Below, piece by piece: positions 9,101 through 18,737 of a stretch of 64,000 nucleotides of DNA. Position 1 is the first letter of the stretch; each line of letters starts with the position of its first letter. The notes under the pieces were generated by a model. The model did not search any database and was not told where the DNA came from. It saw only the letters and a list, made by a program, of their open reading frames with translations. The stretch is from Balanoglossus misakiensis. Lineage: Eukaryota > Hemichordata. Position numbers and translations under genes: made by a program. Where the stretch lies: the NCBI GenBank assembly GCA_040954595.2, contig CM082587.2, positions 1,550,001 to 1,614,000 of the forward strand, written 5' to 3'.

Positions 9101-11616
9101 GCATAATATGAAAAAATGTGAAAACGTTGATTTACTTCTACACGCGTACTTCAAAGACAGAACTTTTAGACGGAAAGAACATATTATATAAGAAAGATGC
9201 CATCTCTTCAAACATTTACTACAGTGAGTTGTCGAGTGTTGGCAGGAAATGAAAACACTTGAATAAGGTTGCGATGTCGCCACAACATTGATTCACTGAT
9301 TGTTGTACTGACCACAGTCTTCTTCATCTTCTCCGTTGCGGCAGTCCCGCCCACCATCACAGATCCAGCGATGCGAGATTGTAGCGCCGTCATCACACAC
9401 AACTTTCGATACACAAATAGTGGAATACGCACGGTTAGATTATACAGCACGCTAATTAAAACACGTGATCCATACATTTAAATATGGCAAATTCGAATAT
9501 GTTGGTTGCTATTGTTGTCTTCGACTTTAATGGTCATTGAAAATACAACAAAGACTTACAGTCTGTTTTGTCACATGACATTTCATCACTGCCATCCACG
9601 CAATTAGGAAAGCCATCACAAACGGACGTCATCGGAATCTTCCTGTCAAATGGACATTCGAAAGTTGGTAGGGCTACAACGAGAAATAGATATTTATGAA
9701 AATGAGACAGTGAACACCGTATTTTCTTTTTAATTTCAAAAAGCTCCCACCTCTACCCCATACACAAAATTTAGAGGACCATCCGTTTTCTGAAACTTTG
9801 TCCTTGAGACTTGAACTACATCAATCTTGCATTTCCGAGACAATTTTGTATGTCGTCCAGTGAGAGTATCAGAGTTTCCGCTAATTTATGCTAGGATATA
9901 CCACTTTGATTGTCTCAGGGAAGATTATGGTATGATGATGATATTTTGTCACACGTGTCTACTTACTGCATGTAATTTCATCACCTCCATCTGGACAATC
10001 AGGTAAACCATCACAGATTTGCATTTCCGGAACACATGTGAGTCCATCAGAGCAGGCATACTCTGTTGGATAACATTCTAAAGACAAAACAATAGGGTTA
10101 TGAATCAGTGGCAATCGAACAAAATTGTTTCATCGAAGCAATTGATAATGATAAGCAAAGTATATAAGTATAGGAATGGGAATCTGTAGGCTGCAAAAGA
10201 GAATGTGCATCGCATCGGTGGTAAATTCTCAGTAGGTTTTAGCATTCATGGATCATCATCATCAGCGCTCGCATTTGTGATGACCAATCATGGGTTTAAT
10301 GGCGGAAACACCGTTTTAATACGATGTAATTCATAGTCGAAATAATATAAAAGCCAATTTGAATTAACTAGTGTTCGATCTTCAATGTCGGAAATATAAC
10401 AGTATTCAATCATCATGACTTCATTATTAAAATTGGTGAAGCTTTATGATAATTTCATAAATGATCATAGAGACTTCAATTATCGAAATTATTTATGCCT
10501 CTTAAAAATAATTCAAATTATTAATTACAGCGTTGCTTCTTGTTATTGCCACGTGGCAGTTTGGTGTGGTCATGTCATAGCTGGTTTCCCTCTACAATAA
10601 TTTTCTAATGTTTTTTTTTATTCTGTAATCATACTGGCGGAAAACTGTGGGATTTGACCAAACCGTCTACTGACCCTGTACTGGTTCCACACAGGTTTTC
10701 CCGCAGTCTACGTCACAACATTTCAGATTGGATGGGCATTCGGCATCACTGTTACAGATGACGTCACAAGAACCGACAGAGTCGCCGGCTGGACACTGGC
10801 CAGCTTTCAGACCTAAGTAAGAAATAAAAAAACGAGAAAACTTACAAAATACTTGTGATAGTGACCCAAAATGATTATGTATTGTACTTAAAGTTTTAAC
10901 AAACATTTAAGCATTTATGTAATTGCGATGTCCACAATCCATGGATGAAAGAAGATATTTTATGGTGTTCATTGCAGGGATTTGGGGTAAATACCTTTGC
11001 AGACTGGCCTATCTCTATTTGGCGGAGTGGCTGTGCGAGCGATCAGATTGCCATAAGCGTTAAAACACCCACAGATACCGTTTGAAGTACACTGCAACGG
11101 TTTAAAACGTCCATCCTTCTCGCATTCCAGATTCAGGCCGCCGAAATAGGGGTTCTCGGTGAGATTGAACTGCGCCATTATCGATTCTGCCATGGCCAGT
11201 AACTCGTTGCAGTACCGGGGTTCGTCGCCTTTTCCAATGGCACCCCCTGGAAATTTAAGCACAGATACATGTAGAACCTTTTCTTTCGTGTGGATCAAAA
11301 TGAGTTACATTTCTACACACAGAGCTATTTGACGAGGTGATAGTGAACAGTGGGATGGTATAAATTGCAAAAAAAAAAACATGCAAATAGTTTCCGTGCA
11401 TTAAGGTTGACTAGAAATTCTTTGATTCAAGAGTTGTCACGAATTGAAACTGGTTTAGAAAAAAACTTCACGTAATCTCTTGATCAACATATGGGATAGT
11501 AAAGATGTTTAAAACCATATATCATTTAACTTACCGATAGCATTGCTTTGTACAAATGGACAAAACCCAACAACCAAACAGACACAGATAAGACTCGTCA
11601 GCTCAAAGGTTGCCAT
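3047..11616 (-). CDS. Secreted TY1-WAP-21xLDLa multidomain protein
   Basis: Twenty-four exons splice in phase to 917 codons including the stop (916 aa). Order: signal peptide (exon 11535-11616), thyroglobulin type-1 domain (10995-11246), WAP four-disulfide core (10675-10812), then 21 LDL-receptor class A modules, one exon each, down to the TAA at 3047-3049. All junctions are phase 1, the classic layout for exon shuffling. There is no transmembrane segment, EGF, beta-propeller or protease domain, and the protein stops straight after the last LDLa cysteine, so it should be secreted. Thirteen modules have six cysteines; eight have four, lacking Cys1 and Cys3. Most keep the acidic calcium cage (CDxxxDCxDxSDE). 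Family knowledge: TY1 and WAP domains often inhibit proteases, and LDLa modules bind ligands in a calcium-dependent way. The actual role is unknown. I know no named protein with this exact architecture. The ATG at 11616 has G at -3 and +4. Confidence 0.93.
3454..3561 (-). CDS. LDLa module 20 (6 Cys)
   Basis: Acceptor TGTTTCAG, donor GTAAGT. Six cysteines in canonical spacing; the usual SDE calcium-cage motif reads WDE here (GDMWDEADC). Confidence 0.9.
3788..3952 (-). CDS. LDLa-like module 19 (4 Cys, long insert with RGD)
   Basis: At 55 codons this is the longest module. It opens with VFVCDNGQ, then has a Pro/Gly/Ser-rich insert of roughly 20 residues before the calcium cage (FDCFDRSDE). Cys1 and Cys3 are absent. 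The insert contains GPSRGDGS, with RGD encoded at 3852-3860. Donor GTGAGT, acceptor CTTTTAG. Confidence 0.85.
4172..4282 (-). CDS. LDLa module 18 (6 Cys)
   Basis: Acceptor TCTCATAG, donor GTGAGG. Complete six-cysteine module with [14 protein letters not shown]. Confidence 0.9.
4632..4730 (-). CDS. LDLa-like module 17 (4 Cys)
   Basis: Acceptor CATTTCAG, donor GTAAGT. Four cysteines: Cys1 and Cys3 missing, calcium cage [13 protein letters not shown] kept. Confidence 0.88.
5056..5163 (-). CDS. LDLa module 16 (6 Cys)
   Basis: Acceptor AATTACAG, donor GTAAGT. Canonical module [10 protein letters not shown] to [12 protein letters not shown]. Confidence 0.92.
5440..5547 (-). CDS. LDLa module 15 (6 Cys)
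   Basis: Acceptor TTTTCACAG, donor GTAAGT. Canonical module with FKCDNGKC and DDCGDNSDE. Confidence 0.92.
5678..5773 (-). CDS. LDLa-like module 14 (4 Cys)
   Basis: Acceptor CTTTAG, donor [26 protein letters not shown]: Cys1 is replaced by the region before PFV and Cys3 by Gln/Ile. Strongly similar to module 11, suggesting duplication. Confidence 0.88.
6027..6134 (-). CDS. LDLa module 13 (6 Cys)
   Basis: Acceptor AAATCTAG, donor GTGAGA. Canonical [10 protein letters not shown] to [12 protein letters not shown]; close to module 16 in sequence. Confidence 0.92.
6404..6511 (-). CDS. LDLa module 12 (6 Cys)
   Basis: Acceptor TGTATCAG, donor GTAAGT. Canonical [10 protein letters not shown] to [12 protein letters not shown]. 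Confidence 0.92.
6676..6771 (-). CDS. LDLa-like module 11 (4 Cys)
   Basis: Acceptor TTTTCAG, donor [16 protein letters not shown] then [14 protein letters not shown]; Cys1 and Cys3 absent. Sister of module 14 (both have the unusual DHSDE). Confidence 0.88.
6951..7061 (-). CDS. LDLa module 10 (6 Cys)
   Basis: Acceptor CTGAACAG, donor [26 protein letters not shown] to CPNGSDE; six cysteines. Confidence 0.9.
7453..7548 (-). CDS. LDLa-like module 9 (4 Cys)
   Basis: Acceptor TCTTTCAG, donor [16 protein letters not shown] replaces the Cys1/Cys3 half; cage [11 protein letters not shown] intact. Confidence 0.88.
7678..7779 (-). CDS. LDLa module 8 (6 Cys)
   Basis: Acceptor CCTTCAG, donor [23 protein letters not shown] to [12 protein letters not shown]; six cysteines. 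Confidence 0.92.
7978..8085 (-). CDS. LDLa module 7 (6 Cys)
   Basis: Acceptor TTTTACAG, donor [26 protein letters not shown], with six cysteines. Confidence 0.92.
8252..8374 (-). CDS. LDLa module 6 (6 Cys, extended)
   Basis: Acceptor TATTCCAG, donor GTGAGT. A 41-codon module with six cysteines and a few extra residues before Cys1 ([10 protein letters not shown]). Confidence 0.9.
8558..8653 (-). CDS. LDLa-like module 5 (4 Cys)
   Basis: Acceptor CATTTCAG, donor [16 protein letters not shown]: Cys1 and Cys3 missing; [13 protein letters not shown] cage kept. Confidence 0.87.
8942..9052 (-). CDS. LDLa module 4 (6 Cys)
   Basis: Acceptor AATTTCAG, donor [26 protein letters not shown], six cysteines. 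Confidence 0.9.
9313..9402 (-). CDS. LDLa-like module 3 (4 Cys, shortest)
   Basis: Acceptor ATCGAAAG and donor GTCAGT are weaker than elsewhere. VVCDDGATI then [16 protein letters not shown]: Cys1 and Cys3 absent and the SDE motif reads EDE. Confidence 0.8.
9560..9673 (-). CDS. LDLa-like module 2 (4 Cys)
   Basis: Acceptor GTTGTAG, donor [16 protein letters not shown] then [16 protein letters not shown] plus a short linker DKTD. Cys1 and Cys3 absent. Confidence 0.85.
9967..10077 (-). CDS. LDLa module 1 (6 Cys)
   Basis: Acceptor CTTTAG, donor GTAAGT. First LDLa module after the WAP domain: [18 protein letters not shown] to CPDGGDE; six cysteines. Confidence 0.9.
10675..10812 (-). CDS. WAP four-disulfide core exon
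   Basis: 46 codons, phase 1 to 1 (acceptor CTTAG, donor GTCAGT). Eight cysteines in WAP order, including the central pair KCC and the ending CGKTC. Family knowledge: WAP domains commonly inhibit serine proteases or act as antimicrobials. The reactive loop cannot be judged from this alone. Confidence 0.92.
10995..11246 (-). CDS. Thyroglobulin type-1 domain exon
   Basis: 84 codons, phase 1 to 1 (acceptor TTTCCAG; donor GTATTT is weak). Six cysteines in thyroglobulin-1 order: [28 protein letters not shown]. The usual CWCV reads CGCF here, so the signature tryptophan is lost. An NLT N-glycosylation site lies between Cys1 and Cys2. Family knowledge: many of these domains inhibit cysteine cathepsins. 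Confidence 0.9.
11535..11616 (-). CDS. Signal-peptide first exon of the LDLa protein
   Basis: The ATG at 11616 (context GTCATGG) opens a 27-residue leader with a hydrophobic core [13 protein letters not shown]. The exon ends in phase 1 at donor GTAAGT, matching the acceptor phase of the thyroglobulin exon. Confidence 0.88.
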
Positions 11617-11685
11617 GACGCCAAGCCTATAAGACACACAAATGTGCACACAAGATAACTGAAAAAAAGTTTGTGTCCATACCGG

Positions 11686-11693
11686 TATATAAA
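11686..11693 (-). promoter_or_regulatory. Candidate TATA box for the LDLa gene
   Basis: On the minus strand TTTATATA lies about 70 bases upstream of the ATG at 11616, at the right distance for a short 5' UTR. It is a motif match only. Confidence 0.4.
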
Positions 11694-12389
11694 CCATCAA
11701 TCGTTAATTATCAACTTGAAGTTAATTGTCCTTAATAGGAATGATCATTTCCGCGGTCTCATTGCAAGTCAGTCCTAATATTTTTAAAATGTTATTTCCG
11801 TTGCTGTTATAGTATAATTATGGAAAGATGATACCGATTGGTCCCATTTTCGTAGAATTTGCATATGGATTACACTGGTAGATTAGTGCGCGCATGCGTG
11901 TTGTTGTTGTCGCCGATATAATCTTTGTTTGTGTTGTCGTATCTGTTCGGTATTTCTAATACTTCATAAAAATTCATGTTTTAATATCGCACCCCGCTTC
12001 CTGACTCCATTATATATTTAAAATGATCATCAATCTTAAATGAATTTGGCATCCAGTTACCCCCCACCTAAATCGGATTCCTTATCCCTACAACAAAACT
12101 ATTGGATTCACAAGGTGTAAAAATAAGCGTTTGTCACAATTATTATCCATATTTTTATCAACACCACGGGAGGACTTCTCACTTTAGAGAAATTCAGTTG
12201 CCTCCAGAACACCGATGATGTGTGAGGTACCTTCAGTGTGTGGAGAGCGGCGCTTTGATGTGCCGCAATCCAGCTATAGGTACGGCGTTCAGTAAAAGTG
12301 TCGGAAATGGAATGTTACCTCAATCAAGTGGACCCTATACTGTCTAGTAAAACGCTCTCCTCAGCACAACAGTATATAATGCGTTATCT

Positions 12390-12770
12390 TCAGAAATTTT
12401 TAAGAACTATCTGGAATGATTTGGCCCTAAGTAACTCCGAGTCGGCTGTCGGATGTCCGGCTCTTTCTGAAATGTCGATGCCGGCACTTTGACACGAAAG
12501 TGTCGCTACTAAACAGCAAAGAGATAGAAATACGAAAGTGACACTGGTCCAATAGAGAAAAAGAACTAGTGGCAAATTGGTTACGTTATTGTTGTCGATA
12601 TTACAGTCTCCGTTAGTTGTTGCATAAAAGTCAACCAATTCAATGCAAGGTATATCGTCATCACGTTCGATTGGATCAACGGCCACAATATCCCCGATGT
12701 GCGAAAAAAAACTTTCTTCCTGGTACCACACTCGTGAGACATCAAAGGTTAGAGTGTCATTTTGTATTTA
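12390..12770 (-). CDS. Uncertain ORF with one hydrophobic segment
   Basis: A frame of about 125 codons with no ATG near its start. It encodes an acidic stretch with possible N-glycosylation sites (NDT, NVT) followed by a hydrophobic run LVLFLYWTSVTFVFLSLCC and a short polar tail. It could be the end of a single-pass membrane protein, an exon whose partners I cannot find, or chance. A possible acceptor (GTACCAG) sits near 12723. I do not recognise it. Confidence 0.2.
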
Positions 12771-14574
12771 TTAAAAAGACCGCAAAGTCGCTTGATGTGT
12801 AGGCGAGCGACCTTTCTCCATAATGTAACATAGATTGACGTCAAGAAGATCTCGCCCACCACCAGTATTTCGCAAAAATAATTCGCGCAATGAATTTGGG
12901 ATTCAGTCTGGTTTTTTTTTATATAGTGTCAACAAACCGAAACACATCGACAATCGACCAAGACGTGACGCGGGTCGAAACTATCATTGCTTCCACGTCA
13001 CGCTACCTTTGTTCGCTTATTTGAATAAATTGTGATCGGAACAATGAGGGACAGATAGACTATGCAGACAAAGGCACTCGATACATCATCATTTTCTGTC
13101 CACGAACTTATATCCGATGAACATCAATCATCCTGATACATTCATCTTTCTTTTTAAACTTTCTGAACTTGCTTACATTTAACATGACTATGTTCATTAA
13201 TATGCATGTTATATTTCTATTTCTAGACCCTATTTCTCAAATCAGTGCATGTGATCCTATACGTGAACAAGTGTAACTACAAGGAGAACACACATCTCTT
13301 GAACTCTTGCAATGAGTTTACCGAGGCTAATTTTTATTCACGTTGCAGATGGCGTCGTATTTTATGAAGTCACCACGAATTGTGTTACGAGACGGGAAAA
13401 ATGAACACGTATAAATAACCAGCTCAGCTGGCAATCGATGAAAATATACGCTGAAATCAATTGGGTATGTCCTCGCCTTTTGCGCGTAATCTCGCGGTTC
13501 TCCGCCACCTTGCAGACATCACCCTGCTGCGAGATTTCGTTCAGAACCAAACGATCAACGCTGTTTGCGATTAACATGACGTTGTAGACTCACGTGATAT
13601 CGGTGAGTTGAACGCCATGATGAAAAGACCACGTTACCACGGTAACGAGTTAAATTTACTGGACGATATAATAACTGATATTGATAGTGCCGTGACAAGA
13701 ATACTTGCGTACGTTCCACACAGAAATTCTCTAAGCCGGATTCACACATTTCCGAGAATATAATAACTTTTCACCTTCTCAGAGAGTTTAGCTCAAAGCT
13801 GTTGCAAACTTGTCGCCCACGCAACGATGAGAATCTCATACACACACCTAGTAAATTATATATTATAAAATATGCAGATGTATCTAGATCCATATATTTG
13901 GCGCGCCTACATGTGGCTGAGAGTTGTATAGGTTTCTGGCTAACTTGTCAGTTCGCACTATCGAAGATCGGACCCGAATTGCAATAATCACAGCCGATAA
14001 GGTAAGGATCATGTCCGAGGAGTTTTATTTATTCATTCGTCATTTAGTCATCACGCTCGATATTTTTTCTAGTTCACCAGAGAAGTCTCTCTCCCTCTCT
14101 TTCTCTCTCTGTATCTCTCTCCCGTATAAACTCCGTAAAACCTTTCTCTATTACCCCGTCTTCCTCTCCAGCTATACGTCTTTATCTTCTCCATGAGACC
14201 TGGATCTTTCCCAAGAATGTTTTTTATACAAGAATTTAAAGCCTGGTCCACATTACAAGATGTTGTAGTATTAGTGCAATGGTATAAAACATTTATCAAC
14301 CTGACATTATAAGACTCAGTCGGGGAAAATAGCTACTGTGTGAAAGCTGGAAGCTGCAACACACGAATTCGAGATTTAACCTCGGAAACGAGCTACTGTA
14401 TTAAGTAAACGTAATGGATGAATTGATTTCGCTTGCAATGCTAAGACTAAACCGTTTTGACATTTTCACAAGATTGCGTTTCGATTAAGCATGAATGGAG
14501 TCAATACGCGCGTGTGTGTCTGTTTGTCTATATGTCCGTTTGTTTGTCTGTCTTTGTGTTATTGTTGCTGTGTA

Positions 14575-14602
14575 TGTTGTTGTTGTTGTTGTTGTTGTTG
14601 TT
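14575..14602. repeat. TTG microsatellite
   Basis: About nine TTG/TGT trinucleotide units in a row, flanked by TGTTTGTC-rich sequence. Confidence 0.9.
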
Positions 14603-17600
14603 ATAACTAAATTCGTAAACGTCTGTAACTGAATATTGCAACTGCTCTGTTACATAAGGCTTCACTAATCTCATATGCCCAGATACCCCTATCGAGTAAA
14701 TGAACCACTGCTCACTTATCTAAAAGCCAAGAACGTTTCTAGTTGTAAAATCCGTCTTACCTTAATCGCCATTTCTTAATTCCCACTTAAGACAAGTGCG
14801 TTTTTCCGTGATCCACATGCTGTAAACAACTTCGTCCACCACTTGTTACTATCAGCCGACACGCACCATTCACCTTCGTTCGAGATTCGTCATGACGGGT
14901 GGCTGCCAAGAGAAATCAACATTTTTAAATCACGCAACTTCTATCTCCGTTTGCTTTAAGATGGTTGAATACCATATATTGACGAATTTCTTTCTCAGTG
15001 TGATGATTTTTAGCAGTTTAATCAACATATGTCACCAGCAGGATCCTATTTTTTTCTCAGAAAATATTACAAAATTTAATTGGCTGCCAAATTTACGATA
15101 TATGACACTAGTCAATATGATATGTTGAATTTGTCATATTTTGGTCAAGATAGTGGTGGTGACTAAATTTACATGAAACGAAATGAATTGATCAAAACAT
15201 CGCGATGGTGGATTCCACGTGCGCGTTTATATAATCAATCTTTCAGATTCAATCAGATCAAATCCTATCAAGTTGATGAAAAGTAATGCGTGCGTTATTT
15301 TGATGGACGCTGGAAGAGAGGTTTTGAATGAAAGAGAGCATTTGTTGACGCGTCCGTCAGTATTTGACTCTTGAAGAAAGTTAAATAATATCACTGGCTT
15401 TCACAACAAAACAATAAAGAGGCAGAAAAATGCTCTGTCACTTCAACACGCAAAGCCAGCGTCTTCAATTCTCCAAATTTAGCGATGACCTATTACAAAA
15501 TGTCACAGTTGTCATGGGAACGTACCTCTCATTTCATAATTATGACCAGAAGCCATTGGTTTTTATTTGGATTCAATGTTTTACTGTACTGCAGCAGCTG
15601 ATCAAATTTCCCGTCCGTAGAGGCATATCATAATGTGTTCCATCAAATGTTCAACGCTCTCGTAACTGTCAATGCCAGTCATAGTTTCAATCAGGAGGAT
15701 GAGTTATTTCGACATAAAACCAAGCATTTTTTCACAAAGTGTCATGTGAGTAAATCTGGGCAGATGTTTAGATGTTCTGTCGAAATAAATCAGGTTTAGC
15801 ATCTGCCCAGAGAGGCTTTGCGCACGCAACAAGACAAAATTGAAAAATGTAATTATTTTAAACAAAGAAAATCGTTTATGAAGCAGTTTTGTCGATGAAT
15901 AGTACCGCATTCATACAGACCTGGTACTCCCCGGCCAGCGTAAAGTAATCGCACAACCCAGCGAATATCATAGCTATGGAATGACCTGGTAAATCGCGTT
16001 AAACTGCCCAACTGTTATCGAAAACAATCTCGCCTTTCAGAAGAACTTCAAAGTATATAATTGAAAGCAAACCATTTAGAAGCAGACGAACACATGTTGT
16101 TATCAGACGCGTGGTGACTCGAAATACTTTGAAATCGACGATAAAATCATCACGAATTAACGATGTATAACTCCCACATGGGGTTTACAGACGTCAGACA
16201 GCAATCAAGATTTTTTTCCCGAAAAGAGAGCGATTGATAGCCGGCGTTCTTGTATCAATGCAAACTGAAAGTATTCAAAGTTTCTAAACAAACTTTCAAG
16301 CGAAAAGAAAAGTAAAGCGCCGGGAAAAGTGAAAGATTTGATAAATTGTCGGCTTTTGGATTCAAACGATCTATTCTGGTTCTTTCTGTTGGAAGAAATA
16401 GCCGCATGTATATTATAGTAAAGTCGGTAAATCATTATGAACTGCGGCCACCGTCACATCTTCATTGCAATCTCTCTTTTCAAAATCATCGTGTTCGTCT
16501 GACTATTGAATCAACAGACAACAAAGACGTCCTCTGTGTATTGTATAAGAACTTGTGTTCAAATGTGCATCAGAAAATGAATGGAAAGATGATAGCATTA
16601 AGAACGGTCTGCGTGGGAGGAGTTAAGTAGAAAAAGTCATCGGTTCTTTAGATTCATGTTCATCACCGGCTTCTGTCTGTGCGCATGCACCTGAGGGCGG
16701 ATTAGAAGGGTAAGGCATATTAAAAGGCCAATATGTGTAACTCATGTTTGTTTGTGACTACATTTTGATCTCCTCTAAACATCATCCCGAAAAGTTCAAA
16801 CTATTTGATAAACCCTCGCCAATCTCCCTACAGACTACAACTTAGCAGGGAAACTGTCCTCCAGAAATGTCACTGACCGCTTGACCAAACGGAACAAAAA
16901 GTGGAGTTACCATTCTGTATCTTAGACCTGTCCACTCTCTCTGATTATGTACACTAAGAAGTACACCTGCGACGTAATGTAACCATAGTAACCAAAGCGT
17001 GTCGCCAACAACGCGAGGTATGGTGCATATTACCGACGTCTCCAAACACTCGCGTGGAACCGCATCTGTACATATATCCCCTCAGGGTCAGTACTTGACA
17101 CCACGCGTCGCACTCACAAATCAGACATGCCGTTTTATAAACTTGAAGAACATCTTCGAGATTTCCACCGGCAGTCGACATATTCTTCGACGCCAAGGAA
17201 TCAAGCTTACATACACATGTACCTTTGCACATCAATCTGATTGCGGCAGCAGCAGAACAAGCGAAGTAAAGACACCGAATATCTCTACAGCTGATATTAA
17301 TCAGATTACTATGCACACCACGCACCGAAAAGAAACTTTTCAAATTAAACTTCGAGGACACTACTTTACGGAGTCCCGGAGGTCGCAGTGACGAACAGTG
17401 GCATTCGGGCGATGTGTAGGATTTTTTTTAAACTTTCCATTGATGTAATGACAATATTCGAATGAATCCCACGCTGCTACTGATTACGTAGAAAGCCTCG
17501 CTAAGTCTGCGGAAGTTCATACATGTACGTGAGAGTCTATACATCCCAATACTTTTCTTATCACATTCAGTTGGTTCAAAGAGACCGTTATGGTCTGGGA

Positions 17601-18005
17601 ATTGGATTTTCAATCTCAGTGCCATATTTTCCTTTACCGGCTGGATGCCCAGTGCACATTAATGAATGTGTCTTATTCCAACAGAGAAACGAGATGTAGT
17701 GGAAAAATAAATCATCAATATGAGGTCAGAGGTCATGAGATCTCTCATATCTCTCTGCGTTGAAAATGTTGTAGACACCGTAAAAGTCAGTATGAGGTAC
17801 AATGACTGGAGCGAGTCAGAGTTATTAGGCCTACTCTAACAGTTTCGCTCGGCGTCGTAACGATAATGGCTCGGTCGTTTATGTTGGCCTCTTGACATTG
17901 ATAATGAACTGAAAACAACAATTTTTACAACAGTGATCTTGCAAATATCACGCTCCATCATTCCCCTCTGTCTGTCTGGGAAATACTCAGATATTATCGG
18001 AAAGC

Positions 18006-18013
18006 TATAATAA
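18006..18013 (+). promoter_or_regulatory. Candidate TATA box of the CX3C peptide gene
   Basis: TATAATAA lies about 70 bases upstream of the ATG at 18078. It is the best TATA-like match before that exon. Motif only. Confidence 0.3.
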
Positions 18014-18077
18014 ATTTCTCGACCACTAAATCCTGGCTTTGAATTAAATTTTCAGAATTAAAGCGCACATCGCTACG

Positions 18078-18200
18078 ATGATTGTTTATCTGATAACATT
18101 CCTCATCATCTCGACGACAGTGTTGGCGTCCCCAGCCACCAACCGCGGTCGTTATGGTGATACAGGAGCCTCCGATCCTCTCAGTCAAGACGGACAAACA
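18078..18200 (+). CDS. Twin-CX3C peptide exon 1 (signal peptide)
   Basis: 41 codons from the ATG (context TACGATG) to donor ACA|GTATGT. It encodes the leader and an acidic/polar spacer. Confidence 0.6.
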
Positions 18201-18737
18201 GTATGTATTTTTCTTGCTTGCTTTCGTATACTAGTTGGCCGTCTTCTTACGCTAGCTAGTTTTTTTTAAGTGAGGATGACGTACAGACATGCTTGTCAAA
18301 ACTTGAAAAAAGTTTTGAAGAAAAAAATCTGCCCTTATAATCACTGGCTACTGTTTACATCCACGCCTAAGACCTGTTCATTTTCCTGCCTAGTTTTCCC
18401 TCGAGCTCGAATCATGGGGCTATCACGGACAAGGCCAGATGGAGGTTTTGTTCACAAAGTGTATGCAGATAATTTTACTCTAAACGACAGTAGAATGTTT
18501 GCGTGTCATAGACGGCGTGCTATAAGTATTCGCCTCCGAGTATCGGTATATATGTGTGGTTAAATTCAGTGTTATCTAATACATGGCATTTCACTCTCAC
18601 ATCACCAGGTGGAAAGGCGCCGAATCAGTCTGTTCCACAACCAGATCATCGACTGTGACAAGATTTGCAAAGGCAGACGAAAGGCATCCGACTGCTACCG
18701 AATTTGTCTCATTCTCAGTGAAATCGCAACTCAGTAA
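18078..18737 (+). CDS. Candidate two-exon secreted twin-CX3C peptide precursor
   Basis: Exons 18078-18200 and 18609-18737 join in phase 0 to 83 codons plus TAA. The first 16 to 18 residues are a clear signal peptide (hydrophobic core IVYLITFLIISTTVLA, then SP). A short polar spacer follows, with a tribasic RRR at residues 44-46 that could be a convertase site. The C-terminal part holds four cysteines spaced CX3C-X8-CX3C and no others. Support for splicing: donor GTATGT at 18201; acceptor with branch-like CTAAT and pyrimidine-rich TTTCACTCTCACATCACCAG ending at 18608; AATAAA at 18078+1000; A at -3 of the ATG. Family comparison: twin CX3C peptides can form a disulfide-clamped helical hairpin, a fold seen in some defence and venom peptides and hormones, but I match it to no family and assign no function. 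The alternative is a chance join of two ORFs. Confidence 0.55.
18609..18737 (+). CDS. Twin-CX3C peptide exon 2 (mature peptide)
   Basis: 42 codons and TAA at 18735-18737. It starts VERRRISLF and contains CDKIC and CYRIC eight residues apart, then a hydrophobic tail LILSEIATQ. Acceptor ACATCACCAG. Confidence 0.55.
   Translation: MERRRISLFHNQIIDCDKICKGRRKASDCYRICLILSEIATQ

Larger units (their letters stand above)
11700..18000. other. Intergenic stretch with no confident gene
   Basis: Between the divergent LDLa gene and the candidate peptide gene I see no exon chain that I can support. It holds short simple repeats (CT-rich near 14085-14125, TTG at 14575-14602), one unspliced ORF with a hydrophobic segment at about 12390-12770 on the minus strand, and a cysteine-rich ORF near 17045-17300 on the minus strand. 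X-box-like palindromes occur at 13633, 15518 and 16979. Confidence 0.6.

Noticed and set aside
16346-16630. 94-codon + strand ORF
   Set aside because: No splice sites in phase, no recognisable domain, and no partner exons.
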